A stretch of DNA of 64,000 nt from RH-AL1 sp964244495 (GCA_964244495.1 CAXTIU010000004.1:186001-250000); one strand, 5' to 3'. Shown: positions 16,974 through 25,343, counted from the first letter of the stretch. The notes: generated by a model from the sequence alone, not told the origin. A program made the numbers and translations.

Positions 16974-18554
16974 TCAGGCCGGAACGACGGTCAGGGCGCG
17001 CTTGACAGCCGGGGGTGCGGCCGACGGTCCTTCAGCCAAGGCGCGGTCGGCCCTGCGCAAGGCCTCGGCCATCGTCAGGGAACGCGATATTGCCTGTCGG
17101 GGATCGGCGTCCGGCCAGTCCGTACGCGAATGGCCGCCACGGCTCTCGCGTCGGGCGAGCGCGGCCACCGCGATCATCAGGGCAACCAGGGCCGGATCGC
17201 TCCCCGCGTCCCCGCCGGGGGCGAGCGGAAGCAGGGCGTCGATGCCCCTGAGAAGCGTCCCGCGATCACGCAGGACGCCGACGGCGGCCGATACGGTGGC
17301 CCGCAGCGACGCCGCCACCGGCCTCGGCGGCAGGGCGCAAGGCAGGGGCGCGACGGCGCGAGCGGGCGTCGCGACCACCGAGGCGGCCACCGCCCGCGCG
17401 CAGACCATGGCTTCCAGCAGCGAGTTGCTGGCAAGCCGATTGGCCCCATGCAGTCCCGTGCGAGCGACCTCGCCGCAAGCCCACAGCCCTTCGACGCTGC
17501 TGCGCCCGCCTGAATCCACCGCGATGCCGCCCATATGGTAGTGCTCGACGGCACGCACCGGGATCGGCTCGCGGTCGGGGTCGATGCCGTGGGCGTGGCA
17601 GGCGGCGGCGATGGTCGGGAAACGCGTCGCGAAGCCGGCCGGGATCAGGCCGCGCGTTTCGAGGTAAACCTGATGGCCCGCCCGGTGCTCCGCCCAGATC
17701 GCGCGGGCGACCACGTCGCGGGGCGCGAGTTCCCGACCCGGCACTTCGCGCATGAAGCGGTGTCCGGTCTCGTCGACGAGGTGGGCGCCCTCGCCGCGCA
17801 CCGCCTCGCTGACGAGCGCCACCGGCGTGCCGGGCGCGTCGAGGGCGGTCGGATGGAACTGCACGAACTCGAGGTCGCTCAGCTCCGCCCCGGCCCGCGC
17901 GGCGAGGGCGAGGCCCATGCCGAAGCAGCCGGTCGGGTTGGTGCTCTGCGTGAACAGGCCGCCGATGCCGCCGGTGGCGAGCACGACGCGGCTCGTCGGC
18001 AGCATGACCGCTTCGTCGTCACGCGCGGCCAGCACGCCGACGACGCACCCATCGTTCGTCAGGAGGCGCCGTGCCTCGATGCCTTCCAGCACGGTGATCG
18101 AAGGGCAGGCGCGGACCGCCACGACGACGGCGCGCATGATCTCGCGGCCGGTGGCGTCGCCCTCAGCGTGGACGATCCGCCGGCGGCCGTGCGCCGCCTC
18201 GAGGCCGAGCTTGAGCGCGCCGGCGGCGTCGCGGTCGAAACGCGCCCCGAGCGCGACCAGCCCGGCGATGGCCTCGCGCGCCTCGCCGAGGATGCGGGCG
18301 GTGGCATCAGCGTCGCAGAGCCCGTCGCCGGCCGCCAGCGTGTCGGCGACGTGGAGCGCCGCGCCGTCGTCCGGGCCGACGCTCGCCGCCACGCCGCCCT
18401 GCGCCCAGGCGCTCGACGCCTCGAAGCCGAGCGGGGCCGGCGAGAGAACGACCACGGGGTTCGGGGCCATGTGGAGCGCGGTCATCAGGCCGGCGAGGCC
18501 GGCGCCGACGATCACGGGGACGTTCGGGTGAGCCATGGTCTGCAAGCCTGCCAT
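16974..18554 (-). CDS. nadB: L-aspartate oxidase
   Basis: 526 residues. FAD enzyme that oxidises aspartate to iminoaspartate, the substrate of NadA. Shows the FAD-binding VGAGLAGLMTAL near the N-terminus, SSAWAQGGVAA, EFVQFHPTAL and SEAVRGEGAHLVDE of the succinate dehydrogenase-like flavoprotein family, and ANRLASNSLLEAMV at the C-terminal side of the FAD site. The ATG at 18554 shares its A with the nadA stop codon (TGATG), so translation is coupled; ATG at 18536 is an internal alternative. Confidence 0.97.
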   Translation of the reverse strand: MAGLQTMAHPNVPVIVGAGLAGLMTALHMAPNPVVVLSPAPLGFEASSAWAQGGVAASVGPDDGAALHVADTLAAGDGLCDADATARILGEAREAIAGLVALGARFDRDAAGALKLGLEAAHGRRRIVHAEGDATGREIMRAVVVAVRACPSITVLEGIEARRLLTNDGCVVGVLAARDDEAVMLPTSRVVLATGGIGGLFTQSTNPTGCFGMGLALAARAGAELSDLEFVQFHPTALDAPGTPVALVSEAVRGEGAHLVDETGHRFMREVPGRELAPRDVVARAIWAEHRAGHQVYLETRGLIPAGFATRFPTIAAACHAHGIDPDREPIPVRAVEHYHMGGIAVDSGGRSSVEGLWACGEVARTGLHGANRLASNSLLEAMVCARAVAASVVATPARAVAPLPCALPPRPVAASLRATVSAAVGVLRDRGTLLRGIDALLPLAPGGDAGSDPALVALMIAVAALARRESRGGHSRTDWPDADPRQAISRSLTMAEALRRADRALAEGPSAAPPAVKRALTVVPA

Positions 18555-19546
18555 CACCTCACCGCCAGCATGCGTTCGACGGCAAGCCTGGCCCGACCGG
18601 CGACGGCGTCGTCGATGGTGACGGCCGTCGTCAGCGTCTCCAGCGAGCGCCGGAGATTGCCCAGCGTGATGCGCTTCATGTGCGGACACATGTTGCAGGG
18701 CCGCACGAACTCGATATCCGGGTAGTGCACGGCGACGTTGTCGGACATCGAGCACTCGGTCAGCAGCATCACCTTGGGCGGCCGCTGCTTGGCGACGTAG
18801 TCGATCATGCCCGCCGTCGAGCCGGCGTAGTCCGCCTCGTCGCAGACGGCGGGCGGGCACTCCGGGTGGGCGAGCACGACCACGCCGGGGTTCGCCTCGC
18901 GGAACTCGGCGACGTCCGCCGTCGTGAACCGCTCGTGCACCTCGCAGTGGCCGGCCCAGGTGATCATCCGGACACCGGTCTGCTTGCCGATGTTCTGCGC
19001 GAGGTACTCATCGGGGATCATGATCACTTCGGGGACGCCGAGCGACTCGACCACCTTCAAGGCGTTGCCCGAGGTGCAGCAAATGTCGCTTTCGGCCTTC
19101 ACGGCGGCGGAGGTGTTGACGTAGGTGACGACCGGAACGCCGGGATGCCTCGCCTTCAAAGCGCGCACGTCGGCCGCCGTGATCGAGTCGGCGAGCGAAC
19201 AACCGGCCGACGTGTCCGAGATCAGCACGGTGCGGTGCGGGTTCAGCAGCTTGGCCGTCTCGGCCATGAAGTGCACGCCAGCGAGAAGGATCACGTCGGC
19301 CTCGCTTTCCTGCGCCATGCGGGCGAGGGCGAGGCTGTCGCCGACGAGGTCGGACACGCAGTGGAAGATCTCGGGCGTTTGATAATTATGGGCGAGAATG
19401 ACGGCCTTGCGCTGGCGCTTCAGGCTCAGGATCGCGTCGATGTCGGCGGCGTAGGCCGCCCACTCGAAAGGAGGGATGAAGCGGCTGACCCGATCGTAGA
19501 GACCGGCCGTGCGCGCGATGGCGCCGGACGCGTTCGCGATCTGCAT
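18554..19546 (-). CDS. nadA: Quinolinate synthase A
   Basis: 330 residues. Condenses iminoaspartate with dihydroxyacetone phosphate to quinolinate, using a [4Fe-4S] cluster. The three expected cluster cysteines are visible: SAGCSLAD (Cys116), HPECPPAVC and CNMCPHMKRITLG. AHNYQTPEI and AETAKLLNP are other family signatures. GGAG lies eight bases before the ATG. It follows nrtR on the same strand after a 99-base gap that probably carries the nad promoter. Confidence 0.97.
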   Translation of the reverse strand: MQIANASGAIARTAGLYDRVSRFIPPFEWAAYAADIDAILSLKRQRKAVILAHNYQTPEIFHCVSDLVGDSLALARMAQESEADVILLAGVHFMAETAKLLNPHRTVLISDTSAGCSLADSITAADVRALKARHPGVPVVTYVNTSAAVKAESDICCTSGNALKVVESLGVPEVIMIPDEYLAQNIGKQTGVRMITWAGHCEVHERFTTADVAEFREANPGVVVLAHPECPPAVCDEADYAGSTAGMIDYVAKQRPPKVMLLTECSMSDNVAVHYPDIEFVRPCNMCPHMKRITLGNLRRSLETLTTAVTIDDAVAGRARLAVERMLAVR

Positions 19547-19551
19547 TTCTT

Positions 19552-19568
19552 ATACTCCGATCGAGCAT
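19552..19568. promoter_or_regulatory. Candidate NrtR operator upstream of nadA (weak)
   Basis: ATACTC-N5-GAGCAT is an imperfect palindrome (five of six pairs match) just before the nadA start and overlapping its ribosome site. The position between nrtR and its likely targets is the only other support. Confidence 0.3.
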
Positions 19569-19645
19569 TTCCCGAACACATCTGGCCGCGCGGACGCCCG
19601 GCGTCAAGCCCCTGTCGTGAAAACGTAATCCTCCGTTCGGATCGT

Positions 19646-20590
19646 TCAGGCGCCGGCGAGCGGAAGCTTGGTCCCGGCGATGGCGCGTTCATCGAGGATG
19701 TCGCGTCGGAAACGGACCAGCCGCGCCGGACGGCCGCCGGTGTCGGTCGCTACGGCGCCGGTGTCCTCGACGAGCCGCTGCTGCTCGATCAGCCGGCGGA
19801 AATTCTGCTTGTGGAGCAGCCGTCCGGCGAGCGCCTCGACGGTGCGTTGCAGCTGCAGCAATGTGAACGTCGGCGGCATCAGCTCGAACACCACGGGACG
19901 GTATTTGATCTTGGCGCGCAGCCGCGCGATGCCGGTGGCGAGGATGCGGCGGTGGTCGCCGGTCATGCGCCGGCCTTCCATGGTCCGCTGCTGGGGCGGC
20001 CCGTCGCAGCTTATCCCGGCCTCGGGAAGCAGCCCGGCCTCGAACAACAGCTCGTAGCGCTGCAGGACGAGCTCCTCGTTCCAGGCGTGGGGCGGGAACC
20101 CGAAGGCGATGGAGCAGCGCTGCTCGCGCGCTCGCGCCGCCGCCGGCGCCGCGGCCGCCCATGCGCTCAACGCCGCCTCCATCCAGCCGTGATCGGTGCC
20201 GCGTCCCGCACGCCGGTCCTCCCACGGGAAGAACTCGTACCAGTCGAGCCAAGCGGAGGACGGATCGTCGACCCCGGCGCGTTCGCGGGTCAGGCCGAGG
20301 TAGCTGATCGACACCATGCGCTGGTCGACGTCGACGCCGCGGTCGCGGTCGGCGAAGGTGTAGAGTTGCTCGACGTAGCCGATGGGATGATGGGTCTGCT
20401 GTTCGACCCATCCGCGCAGGCTCGACTGCAGGGATCGGTGGGCCAGCTCGAAGGGACCCGAGGGCAGCGAACGTCCGCCGCCGATCGTCAGGACGCGCGG
20501 CTGCTCGTCGCTGACGGCGACGAGGACGGCGATGAGGTTGACCGCGAGCGCTTCCGCGCCCGCCAGGGCGCCGGCGGCTTCTGTGGACAT
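19646..20590 (-). CDS. nrtR: NrtR-type regulator of NAD metabolism (Nudix-like domain plus winged helix)
   Basis: 314 residues from the ATG that precedes STEAAGALAGAE. The N-terminal half is a Nudix-like fold with YVEQLYTFADRDRG, a segment typical of NrtR, and no intact Nudix catalytic box, so it should sense rather than hydrolyse ADP-ribose-type ligands. The C-terminal winged helix reads FTLLQLQRTVEALAGRLLHKQNFRR, the NrtR DNA-binding domain signature. NrtR proteins repress NAD synthesis or salvage genes; here the gene lies directly upstream of nadABC on the same strand, which strongly suggests that target. Confidence 0.85.
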   Translation of the reverse strand: MSTEAAGALAGAEALAVNLIAVLVAVSDEQPRVLTIGGGRSLPSGPFELAHRSLQSSLRGWVEQQTHHPIGYVEQLYTFADRDRGVDVDQRMVSISYLGLTRERAGVDDPSSAWLDWYEFFPWEDRRAGRGTDHGWMEAALSAWAAAAPAAARAREQRCSIAFGFPPHAWNEELVLQRYELLFEAGLLPEAGISCDGPPQQRTMEGRRMTGDHRRILATGIARLRAKIKYRPVVFELMPPTFTLLQLQRTVEALAGRLLHKQNFRRLIEQQRLVEDTGAVATDTGGRPARLVRFRRDILDERAIAGTKLPLAGA

Positions 20591-20640
20591 GGCCGCAGAG
20601 ATGACGATGCCGCCCCGTCGGTCAAGCGGGGGTCGCGCCC

Positions 20641-21345
20641 CTACTGAGCCTGCTTCTGACAGAATCGCGTCGGCTTCGTGCCGCCGTTGCCCTCGGTCTG
20701 GATCACCTCGACGCACGGGCCCGGCGGCACCGCGATCAGGTCCGCCGCCGGCTGGGGGAGGAAGCCCGGCGCCGGGAGCGCGGGATTACCCGTGGCGACG
20801 ACCTCGGCCAGGATGTAGCCGCTCGTGTCGTCGAAGGACACGTTGCACCAGCCGTTGGCGCAGCCGAGCACCGTCAGGATCTGTCCCTGCCGGACCTCGC
20901 CGATGACGGAATAATGGAGGTCCGGCCCCTCGTACTCGAAGGTGTCCCACGACGTCACGGTCGGCCCGGGCGGGATCGTGCGGTCGGTCTGCTGGCGGGA
21001 CATCGGCTGGTCTGGCGTCGGCTGGCCCGCCGGTGTGGTGCCGGCGACGGGGATGCCGTCGGGCCCGACCGGGCCGACCGGCCCCGGGCTTGCGGTCGCC
21101 TGGCCGCCCGGCGCCGCGCCGGCGAGCGTCCCGCCCACGGCGGCGGACGGCGCGGCGGGCGCGGCCCCGAGTGGCGCCGTCTTGGAAGCCGCCGGATCGC
21201 CGCTCGTCGGGCTCGTCATCCCTTGCGCGTGGCAGACGCCGAGAGACGCGCACGACAGGATCGCGAGCGCGAGCGCGACGACGCTCCCTCGCGGAACGGC
21301 GCCGCTGGATGACTTGGTCGATGCGACCGTGGCCGAAGAAAACAT
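20641..21345 (-). CDS. Secreted SH3-domain protein, divergent from the reaction-centre operon
   Basis: 234 residues. Start chosen at the ATG with GGAAGGA eight bases upstream rather than ATG 21366. Signal peptide about residues 1-40 ending near CHAQG. Residues 45-135 are Ala/Pro/Gly rich, including a collagen-like GPVGPVGPDG stretch. The C-terminal 90 residues form a bacterial SH3-like domain (GQILTVLGCANGWCNVSF...GYILAEVV), with four further cysteines toward the end. SH3b domains usually bind peptidoglycan or act as periplasmic adaptors. Its promoter region holds two TGT-N12-ACA boxes shared with pufL, so it may be co-regulated with the photosystem. Function unknown. Confidence 0.75.
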   Translation of the reverse strand: MFSSATVASTKSSSGAVPRGSVVALALAILSCASLGVCHAQGMTSPTSGDPAASKTAPLGAAPAAPSAAVGGTLAGAAPGGQATASPGPVGPVGPDGIPVAGTTPAGQPTPDQPMSRQQTDRTIPPGPTVTSWDTFEYEGPDLHYSVIGEVRQGQILTVLGCANGWCNVSFDDTSGYILAEVVATGNPALPAPGFLPQPAADLIAVPPGPCVEVIQTEGNGGTKPTRFCQKQAQ

Positions 21346-21377
21346 CGCCCGTCCTTCCGTGACCATTCGCCGACGAA

Positions 21378-21395
21378 TGTCAGCCTAAAATGACA
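21378..21395. promoter_or_regulatory. PpsR/CrtJ-type operator, box 1
   Basis: TGT-N12-ACA, written TGTCAGCC-TAAAATGACA in 18 bases, matches the palindromic consensus of the photosynthesis repressor PpsR (CrtJ). It lies 101 bases before pufL and 32 bases before the divergent SH3 gene start. Confidence 0.75.
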
Positions 21396-21403
21396 CCTTG
21401 TAT

Positions 21404-21421
21404 TGTCAGATTAGGTTGACA
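21404..21421. promoter_or_regulatory. PpsR/CrtJ-type operator, box 2
   Basis: A second TGT-N12-ACA (starting TGTCAGATTAGG and ending TTGACA) is eight bases after box 1. Paired boxes at such short spacing allow cooperative PpsR/CrtJ tetramer binding at photosynthesis promoters. Its right half is a perfect TTGACA (21416-21421), a possible -35 element for pufL, though no clear -10 follows at 16-18 bases. Confidence 0.75.
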
Positions 21422-21496
21422 CTTGCAAGCCGACGATGCCAAGTTCGGCGGGTCGAACGCACGCACGGCGCCCAACCCCCACCGGAGACTGCCGCG

Positions 21497-22336
21497 ATGT
21501 CCCTGCTATCATTCGAACGGAAGTACCGAGTGGGAGGCGGCACGCTCGTCGGTGGTTCGCTGTTCGATTTCTGGTTCGGCCCCTTCTACGTCGGCTTCTT
21601 CGGCGTCACGACGATCTTCTTCTCGCTGGTCGGCACCGGCCTCATCTTCTACGGCGCGGCGATGGGGCCGAGCTGGGCGCCCTGGAAGATCTCGATCGCG
21701 CCGCCCAACCTCAGCTACGGCCTGCACGCCGCCCCGATGATGGAGGGCGGCCTCTGGCAGGCCATCACGGTCTGCGCGCTCGGCGCGTTCACGTCGTGGG
21801 CGTTGCGGCAGTGCGAGATCGCCCGCAAGCTCGGCATGGGCTTGCACGTGCCGATCGCCTTCGGCTTCGCCATCTTCGCCTACTTCTCGCTGGAGGTGAT
21901 CCGTCCGGTCCTGATGGGGGCCTGGGGCTACGGCTTCCCTTACGGGATCATGAGCCACCTCGATTGGGTCTCGAACACCGGCTACCAGTACCTGCACTTC
22001 CACTACAACCCGGCGCACATGCTGGCGGTGACGTGCTTCTTCACCACCGCGCTCGTGCTGGCGATGCACACCGGCGAGATCCTGTCGGCGGCCAACCCCG
22101 GCAAGGGCGAGGCGGTCAAGTACGGCGAGCACGAGAGCATCTACTTCCGCGAGCTGATCGGCTACTCGATCGGCGAGCTGGGCATCCATCGCCTGGGCTG
22201 GCTGCTCGCCATCAACGCCAGCTTCTGGAGCGGCATCTGCATCATCATCTCCGGGCCGTTCTGGACGCAAGGGTGGCCGTATTTCTTCAACTTCTTCCTG
22301 AGCATGCCGATCTGGTCGTCACAGGGCTTCTACTGA
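21497..22336 (+). CDS. pufL: Photosynthetic reaction centre L subunit
   Basis: 279 residues, five membrane helices, full length (Rhodobacter sphaeroides L has 282). The start MSLLSFERKYRVGGGTLVGG is the classic L N-terminus. Ligands are all present: His154 (accessory bacteriochlorophyll), His174 (special pair; His169 nearby hydrogen-bonds it), His191 and His231 (non-haem iron). In the QB site Glu213 matches Glu-L212, but the next residue, Asp-L213 in Rhodobacter, is Ser214. First gene of pufL-pufM-pufC-puhA-puhB. The usual upstream pufB and pufA antenna genes are absent: only about 130 non-coding bases separate pufL from the divergent SH3 gene's upstream region, and they hold the two PpsR-type boxes. 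Confidence 0.98.
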   Translation: MSLLSFERKYRVGGGTLVGGSLFDFWFGPFYVGFFGVTTIFFSLVGTGLIFYGAAMGPSWAPWKISIAPPNLSYGLHAAPMMEGGLWQAITVCALGAFTSWALRQCEIARKLGMGLHVPIAFGFAIFAYFSLEVIRPVLMGAWGYGFPYGIMSHLDWVSNTGYQYLHFHYNPAHMLAVTCFFTTALVLAMHTGEILSAANPGKGEAVKYGEHESIYFRELIGYSIGELGIHRLGWLLAINASFWSGICIIISGPFWTQGWPYFFNFFLSMPIWSSQGFY

Positions 22337-22417
22337 GCCTCGGCCGCCGACCGTCGCGACGATCAATCCATTTCCTCAATACTGTCCCAATACGTACCAG
22401 CAGCGACAGGTTTCAGC

Positions 22418-23422
22418 ATGGCGCGCTTCCATACCCTCTACAACGTGGTCGAACTCAGAGGACCCATCGAGCGAGGGCTCAACCCTCCGGCGCCGCCGCG
22501 CATCGGCAAGCCAAAGGCGGCCGGCTACTCCAAGCTGTTCGGCCGCATCGGCGAGCTGCAGCTCGGCCCCTTCGAGCTGGGGCCGGAAGGCGTCGTCTCC
22601 GTCGCCTGCGGCTTCATCGCCTTCGAGATCATCGGCCTCAACATGCTGGCCTCGGTCGATTGGAACGTGCTTCGCTTCATCAAGCTGCTGCCGTTCCTGG
22701 CGCTGGAACCGCCGCCGGCGCGCTACGGCCTGTCGATCCCGCCGCTGCACGACGGCGGCTGGTGGCTGATGGCCGGCTTCTTCCTGACGGTCTCGATCCT
22801 CCTGTGGTGGACGCGAACCTACCGGCGCGCCCGCAAGACCGGGCTCGGCACCCACATCCCATGGTCCTTCGCTTCCGCGATCTGGCTCTACCTCGTGCTC
22901 GGCTTCATCCGGCCGCTGCTGATGGGCCATTGGTCCGAGGCGGTCCCCTTCGGCATCGTCCCGCACCTCAACTGGACGGCGACCTTCTCGGTCCGCTACG
23001 GCAACCTCTTCTACAACCCGTTCCACATGCTCTCGATCACCTTCCTCTACGGGTCGGCGGTGCTGTTTGGCATGCACGGCGGGACGATCATGGCCGTCAC
23101 CAAGTTCGGCGGCGACCGCGAGACCCACGAGATCGTCGACCGCGGCACCGCCGGCGAGCGCGCCTCGCTGTTCTGGCGCTGGACGATGGGCTTCAACGCC
23201 ACGATGGAGTCGATCCATCGCTGGGGCTGGTGGTTCGCCACGCTGACGACGCTGACGGGGGGCATCGGCATCCTCATCACCGGCACCGTCGTGGACAACT
23301 GGTACCTGTGGGGCGTCAAGCACTCCATCGCGCCCGACTACCCTTCCGTGTACCGGCAGCTTCCGCCTGTCCCGCAACGGGCGCTCGACCAGAAGCGACC
23401 CTACTTCGTGGTGCCGAAATGA
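22418..23422 (+). CDS. pufM: Photosynthetic reaction centre M subunit
   Basis: 334 residues, five membrane helices. Conserved ligands: His183 (accessory bacteriochlorophyll), His203 (special pair), His220, Glu235 and His267 (iron), plus Tyr211 (Tyr-M210, primary electron transfer). Helix-connecting motifs FYNPFH and VDNWYLWG are intact. Near the N-terminus, IGELQLGP carries Glu46 where Rhodobacter has Asn-M44, which may compensate the missing Asp-L213. The C-terminal extension of about 25 residues is typical of species that use a bound tetrahaem cytochrome. Follows pufL after 81 bases and overlaps pufC by ATGA. Confidence 0.98.
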   Translation: MARFHTLYNVVELRGPIERGLNPPAPPRIGKPKAAGYSKLFGRIGELQLGPFELGPEGVVSVACGFIAFEIIGLNMLASVDWNVLRFIKLLPFLALEPPPARYGLSIPPLHDGGWWLMAGFFLTVSILLWWTRTYRRARKTGLGTHIPWSFASAIWLYLVLGFIRPLLMGHWSEAVPFGIVPHLNWTATFSVRYGNLFYNPFHMLSITFLYGSAVLFGMHGGTIMAVTKFGGDRETHEIVDRGTAGERASLFWRWTMGFNATMESIHRWGWWFATLTTLTGGIGILITGTVVDNWYLWGVKHSIAPDYPSVYRQLPPVPQRALDQKRPYFVVPK

Positions 23423-24582
23423 AGCTCATAACCATCATCGGCGCCGCCGCTGCCGCCGTCGTCGTGGCCGTGGTCGTCGTCAAAGCGCCGGACTGGCACG
23501 CCCCGGGTGTGCCCGGGACCCAGATGGGCTACCGGGCGAGCTCATCGGTACAGTTCGCGAGCCGCGCCGAGACCGCGCCCATCAACGTCGACCTGCCCGC
23601 GCCTCTGCCCCCGGCCGCCGACGGCGGCCCAAAGGCCACCGAGACCTACAAGAACGTCAAGGTGCTCACCGACGTCAGCGCGGCCGAGTTCATGCGGCTG
23701 CAATACGCGATCACCGCCTGGGTCTCGCCCAAGCAGGGCTGCGGCTTCTGCCACGAGGGCACCAACTGGGCCTCCGACGCCAAGCCGACCAAGCTCGCCG
23801 CGCGGCGCATGCTGGAGATGACCCGCTACATCAACGCCGCCTGGAAGACCCACGTCCAGCCGTCGGGGCAGACCTGCTACACCTGCCACCGCGGCCAGCC
23901 GATCCCCGCCGAGGTGTGGTTGCCGCGCCAGCCCGCCCCGGTCAACCTCGGCGTCTCCAAGCAGGAGGACACCTGGAACGAGGCGGCCGACACGGTGACC
24001 CGGTTCTTCCCCAACAACGGCTTCGCGGAATTCTACCTGCAGGATCATCCCGCCGCAGGCCAGTCGGTGACCGCGCTGCGCACCAACCGGGTCGCCAACA
24101 ACGTCGTCTTCAACCGCCTGTACCAGATGATGATGCAGATGTCCCTGCAGATCGGCGTCAACTGCGGATACTGCCACAACTCGCGCGCCTGGGCCGACTG
24201 GAGCCAGAGTTCGCCGTACCGTTGGGTCGGCTACTACTCGCTCAACATGATGCGCGACCTCAACAGGACCTACCTGCTGCCCTTCGCCCAGATCATCCCG
24301 CAGCAGCGCGAGCTGATCCACGAGACGAAGGTGCCGGTGATCCCCGGCTTTCAGGCGGGTCAGCAATCCGGCAACGCGCTGCTGACCTGCGAAACCTGCC
24401 ACTACCGGTTGGTCAAGCCGCTCAACGGCGTGAACATGGTGAAGGACTATCCCGGCCTCGTCGGCACGGAGCCGGACGCCAAGGACAGCGACCCGAACAT
24501 CGCCATCACCCGCGCGTCCCTGGCGCAGATGCAGAAGCCCGACCTCGCGGCGCGCGAGCTTGAAGTGGGAGCCGGCAATTGA
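23419..24582 (+). CDS. pufC: Reaction centre tetrahaem cytochrome c subunit
   Basis: 387 residues. Four haem-binding motifs: CGFCH (108-112), CYTCH (153-157), CGYCH (249-253) and CETCH (324-328), the full PufC set. It re-reduces the photo-oxidised special pair on the periplasmic side. The N-terminus (residues 1-21) is an uncleaved-looking hydrophobic anchor with no lipobox cysteine, so it is probably held by a transmembrane helix and not by lipid. ATG overlaps the pufM stop (ATGA), and the stop overlaps the puhA start (TTGA). Confidence 0.97.
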   Translation: MKLITIIGAAAAAVVVAVVVVKAPDWHAPGVPGTQMGYRASSSVQFASRAETAPINVDLPAPLPPAADGGPKATETYKNVKVLTDVSAAEFMRLQYAITAWVSPKQGCGFCHEGTNWASDAKPTKLAARRMLEMTRYINAAWKTHVQPSGQTCYTCHRGQPIPAEVWLPRQPAPVNLGVSKQEDTWNEAADTVTRFFPNNGFAEFYLQDHPAAGQSVTALRTNRVANNVVFNRLYQMMMQMSLQIGVNCGYCHNSRAWADWSQSSPYRWVGYYSLNMMRDLNRTYLLPFAQIIPQQRELIHETKVPVIPGFQAGQQSGNALLTCETCHYRLVKPLNGVNMVKDYPGLVGTEPDAKDSDPNIAITRASLAQMQKPDLAARELEVGAGN

Positions 24583-25343
24583 TCGGATCGTTCACCCAAC
24601 ACATCGACCTCGCGCAGGTTCTGCTGGTCGCCTTCGGCCTCTTCTTCGCCGCCCTCGTGGTGTATCTCCAGAGCGAGTCGAAGCGGGAGGGCTACCCGCT
24701 GGAAGAAGCGGTCCCCACGGTCAGGCACCGCATCGTCGGGTTCCCCGAGATGCCGCCGCGAAAGACCTACAGGAAGCTCAACGGCGACGTTTCCGTCCTG
24801 CCGCAGGAGTATGAACGGCGCGACCTGAGCGCCAGCGTGCGCTCCCGCGCCCCTGGAATGCCGATCTACCCGGTCGGCGACCCGCTCCTCGCCGGCATCG
24901 GCCCGGGATCCTACACGCTGCGCCGCGACGAGCCATGGACCATGCACGACGGGACCCTGCAGCTCGAGCCGCTGCGCGAGGCGACGGACTACACCTGCGT
25001 CGATCCCGACCTCGACCCGCGCGGCATGAGGGTGTTCGGCTCCGATTACAAGCCGGCCGGCATCGTCTTCGACCTGTGGATCGACAAGGAATCCAAGATC
25101 CTGCGTTACCTCGAGGTCACCCTGGACGGCGTCGCGGAGCGTCGCCTCGTCCCGATCTTCTACGCGGTCATCAACGGCAAGACGAAGGAGCTGCGCGTCA
25201 CCTGCCTGAAGGCCGATCAACTGGCGAAGGCGCCGATCCTGCGCGACCCCGCGTCCATCACCGCCCGGGAGGAGGATCGGGTCAACGGCTTCTTCGCCGG
25301 CGGCCACATGTACTCCAGGCCATTCAAGGAGGCCCTGCTTTGA
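24579..25343 (+). CDS. puhA: Photosynthetic reaction centre H subunit
   Basis: 254 residues: one membrane helix (about 11-30), then YLQSESKREGYPLE and the cytoplasmic beta-rich PRC-barrel domain that caps the QA/QB side (FDLWIDKESKILRYLEV). The start is TTG, overlapping the pufC stop as TTGA; no ATG is in the right place, and the N-terminal helix fixes the start. In most purple bacteria puhA lies with bch genes, far from pufLM; here it directly follows pufC. Confidence 0.96.
   Translation: MIGSFTQHIDLAQVLLVAFGLFFAALVVYLQSESKREGYPLEEAVPTVRHRIVGFPEMPPRKTYRKLNGDVSVLPQEYERRDLSASVRSRAPGMPIYPVGDPLLAGIGPGSYTLRRDEPWTMHDGTLQLEPLREATDYTCVDPDLDPRGMRVFGSDYKPAGIVFDLWIDKESKILRYLEVTLDGVAERRLVPIFYAVINGKTKELRVTCLKADQLAKAPILRDPASITAREEDRVNGFFAGGHMYSRPFKEALL
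25326..25332 (+). promoter_or_regulatory. Strong ribosome-binding site fixing the TTG start of puhB
   Basis: AAGGAGG lies inside the end of puhA, seven bases before the TTG at 25340, and decides this non-ATG start. Confidence 0.8.

Noticed and set aside
21346..21496. pufBA antenna genes before pufL
   Set aside because: The space is too short for two LH1 genes and contains only the operator boxes. The gaps at 22337-22417 and 26027-26133 were also checked and are too short.
21436..24582. Very long open frame covering pufL, pufM and pufC (over 1000 codons)
   Set aside because: Only its last part, in frame with pufC, is protein-like; the rest is an out-of-frame reading of pufL and pufM kept open by high GC.
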